Shown one piece after another: positions 21,869-21,914 of a DNA stretch of 21,914 bases. Source of the DNA: an uncultured Lachnospiraceae bacterium (GTDB taxonomy: Bacteria; Bacillota; Clostridia; Lachnospirales; Lachnospiraceae); the NCBI GenBank assembly GCA_947175845.1, contig CAMWOK010000012.1, forward strand, positions 1-21,914. Direction: 5' to 3'. The position numbers and the translations under genes were made by a program. The first letter of the stretch is position 1, and each line of letters begins with the position of its first letter. Below the pieces are notes generated by a model. That model worked only from the letters and a program-made list of their open reading frames with translations. It had not been told where the DNA came from and did no database searches.

Positions 21869-21914
21869 TGAATCCACCTTCTCCACATATATTTTCGTTC
21901 AATCTGTCTGCCGC

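Overview
The window looks like a chromosomal segment of a Gram-positive Clostridia bacterium, most likely a Lachnospiraceae (Clostridium cluster XIVa) gut anaerobe. I infer this from the family types present: the short ProRS without an editing insertion, MscL with a C-terminal zinc ribbon, the SWIM-SNF2 helicase, AraC-rich regulation, strong AGGAGG-type ribosome sites and consensus SigA promoters. No rRNA, CRISPR array, integrase or transposase gene is visible.

Layout. The left edge (1-85) is the start of a lipoprotein gene on the minus strand. Two divergent tRNA genes follow, Phe(GAA) on minus and Lys(CTT) on plus, each with a textbook promoter and terminator. A housekeeping block follows: tatD (plus), a MATE exporter (minus), a cytoplasmic GH18 glycosidase (plus), rsmA/ksgA (plus) and mscL (minus). 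The usual tatD-rnmV-rsmA neighbourhood is split here by the MATE and GH18 genes, and rnmV is absent. Next come a secreted protein of unknown function, an AraC regulator, a 1375-residue SWIM/SNF2 helicase, xylulokinase xylB, a small cytosolic protein, a regulator fusing an AraC DNA-binding domain to a BtrH/C39-like domain, acetate kinase and prolyl-tRNA synthetase. The right end holds a two-gene OLD-like ATPase plus TOPRIM-protein pair and a small membrane protein.

Most interesting non-genic signals. (1) Two MITE-like or structured-RNA elements (7007-7189 and 12558-12692) share the terminal inverted repeat AACAGTTCAGCC but have different internal hairpins. The second is flanked by an 8-bp direct repeat GTGAAAAA and probably serves as the xylB terminator. 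(2) In the ATPase/TOPRIM pair, the TOPRIM gene has no ATG, GTG or TTG that would include its essential N-terminal glutamate. The only sensible start is ATA, overlapping the ATPase stop as ATAA, which looks like an ancestral ATGA hit by one G-to-A change. (3) A 35-nt remnant at 14984-15018 matches an internal part of the adjacent AraC/BtrH-like gene at 31 of 35 positions. Three of the four changes are synonymous, so it looks like the ghost of a deleted paralogue. (4) The 3' end of proS is imperfectly duplicated in tandem (53-bp period) between proS and ackA.

The best candidate for an under-described system is the OLD/PARIS-like ATPase-TOPRIM pair at 19532-21453, a plausible anti-phage module lodged directly upstream of proS. 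The window shows no other clear multi-gene pathway. xylB and ackA both belong to sugar fermentation but appear to be separate transcription units.
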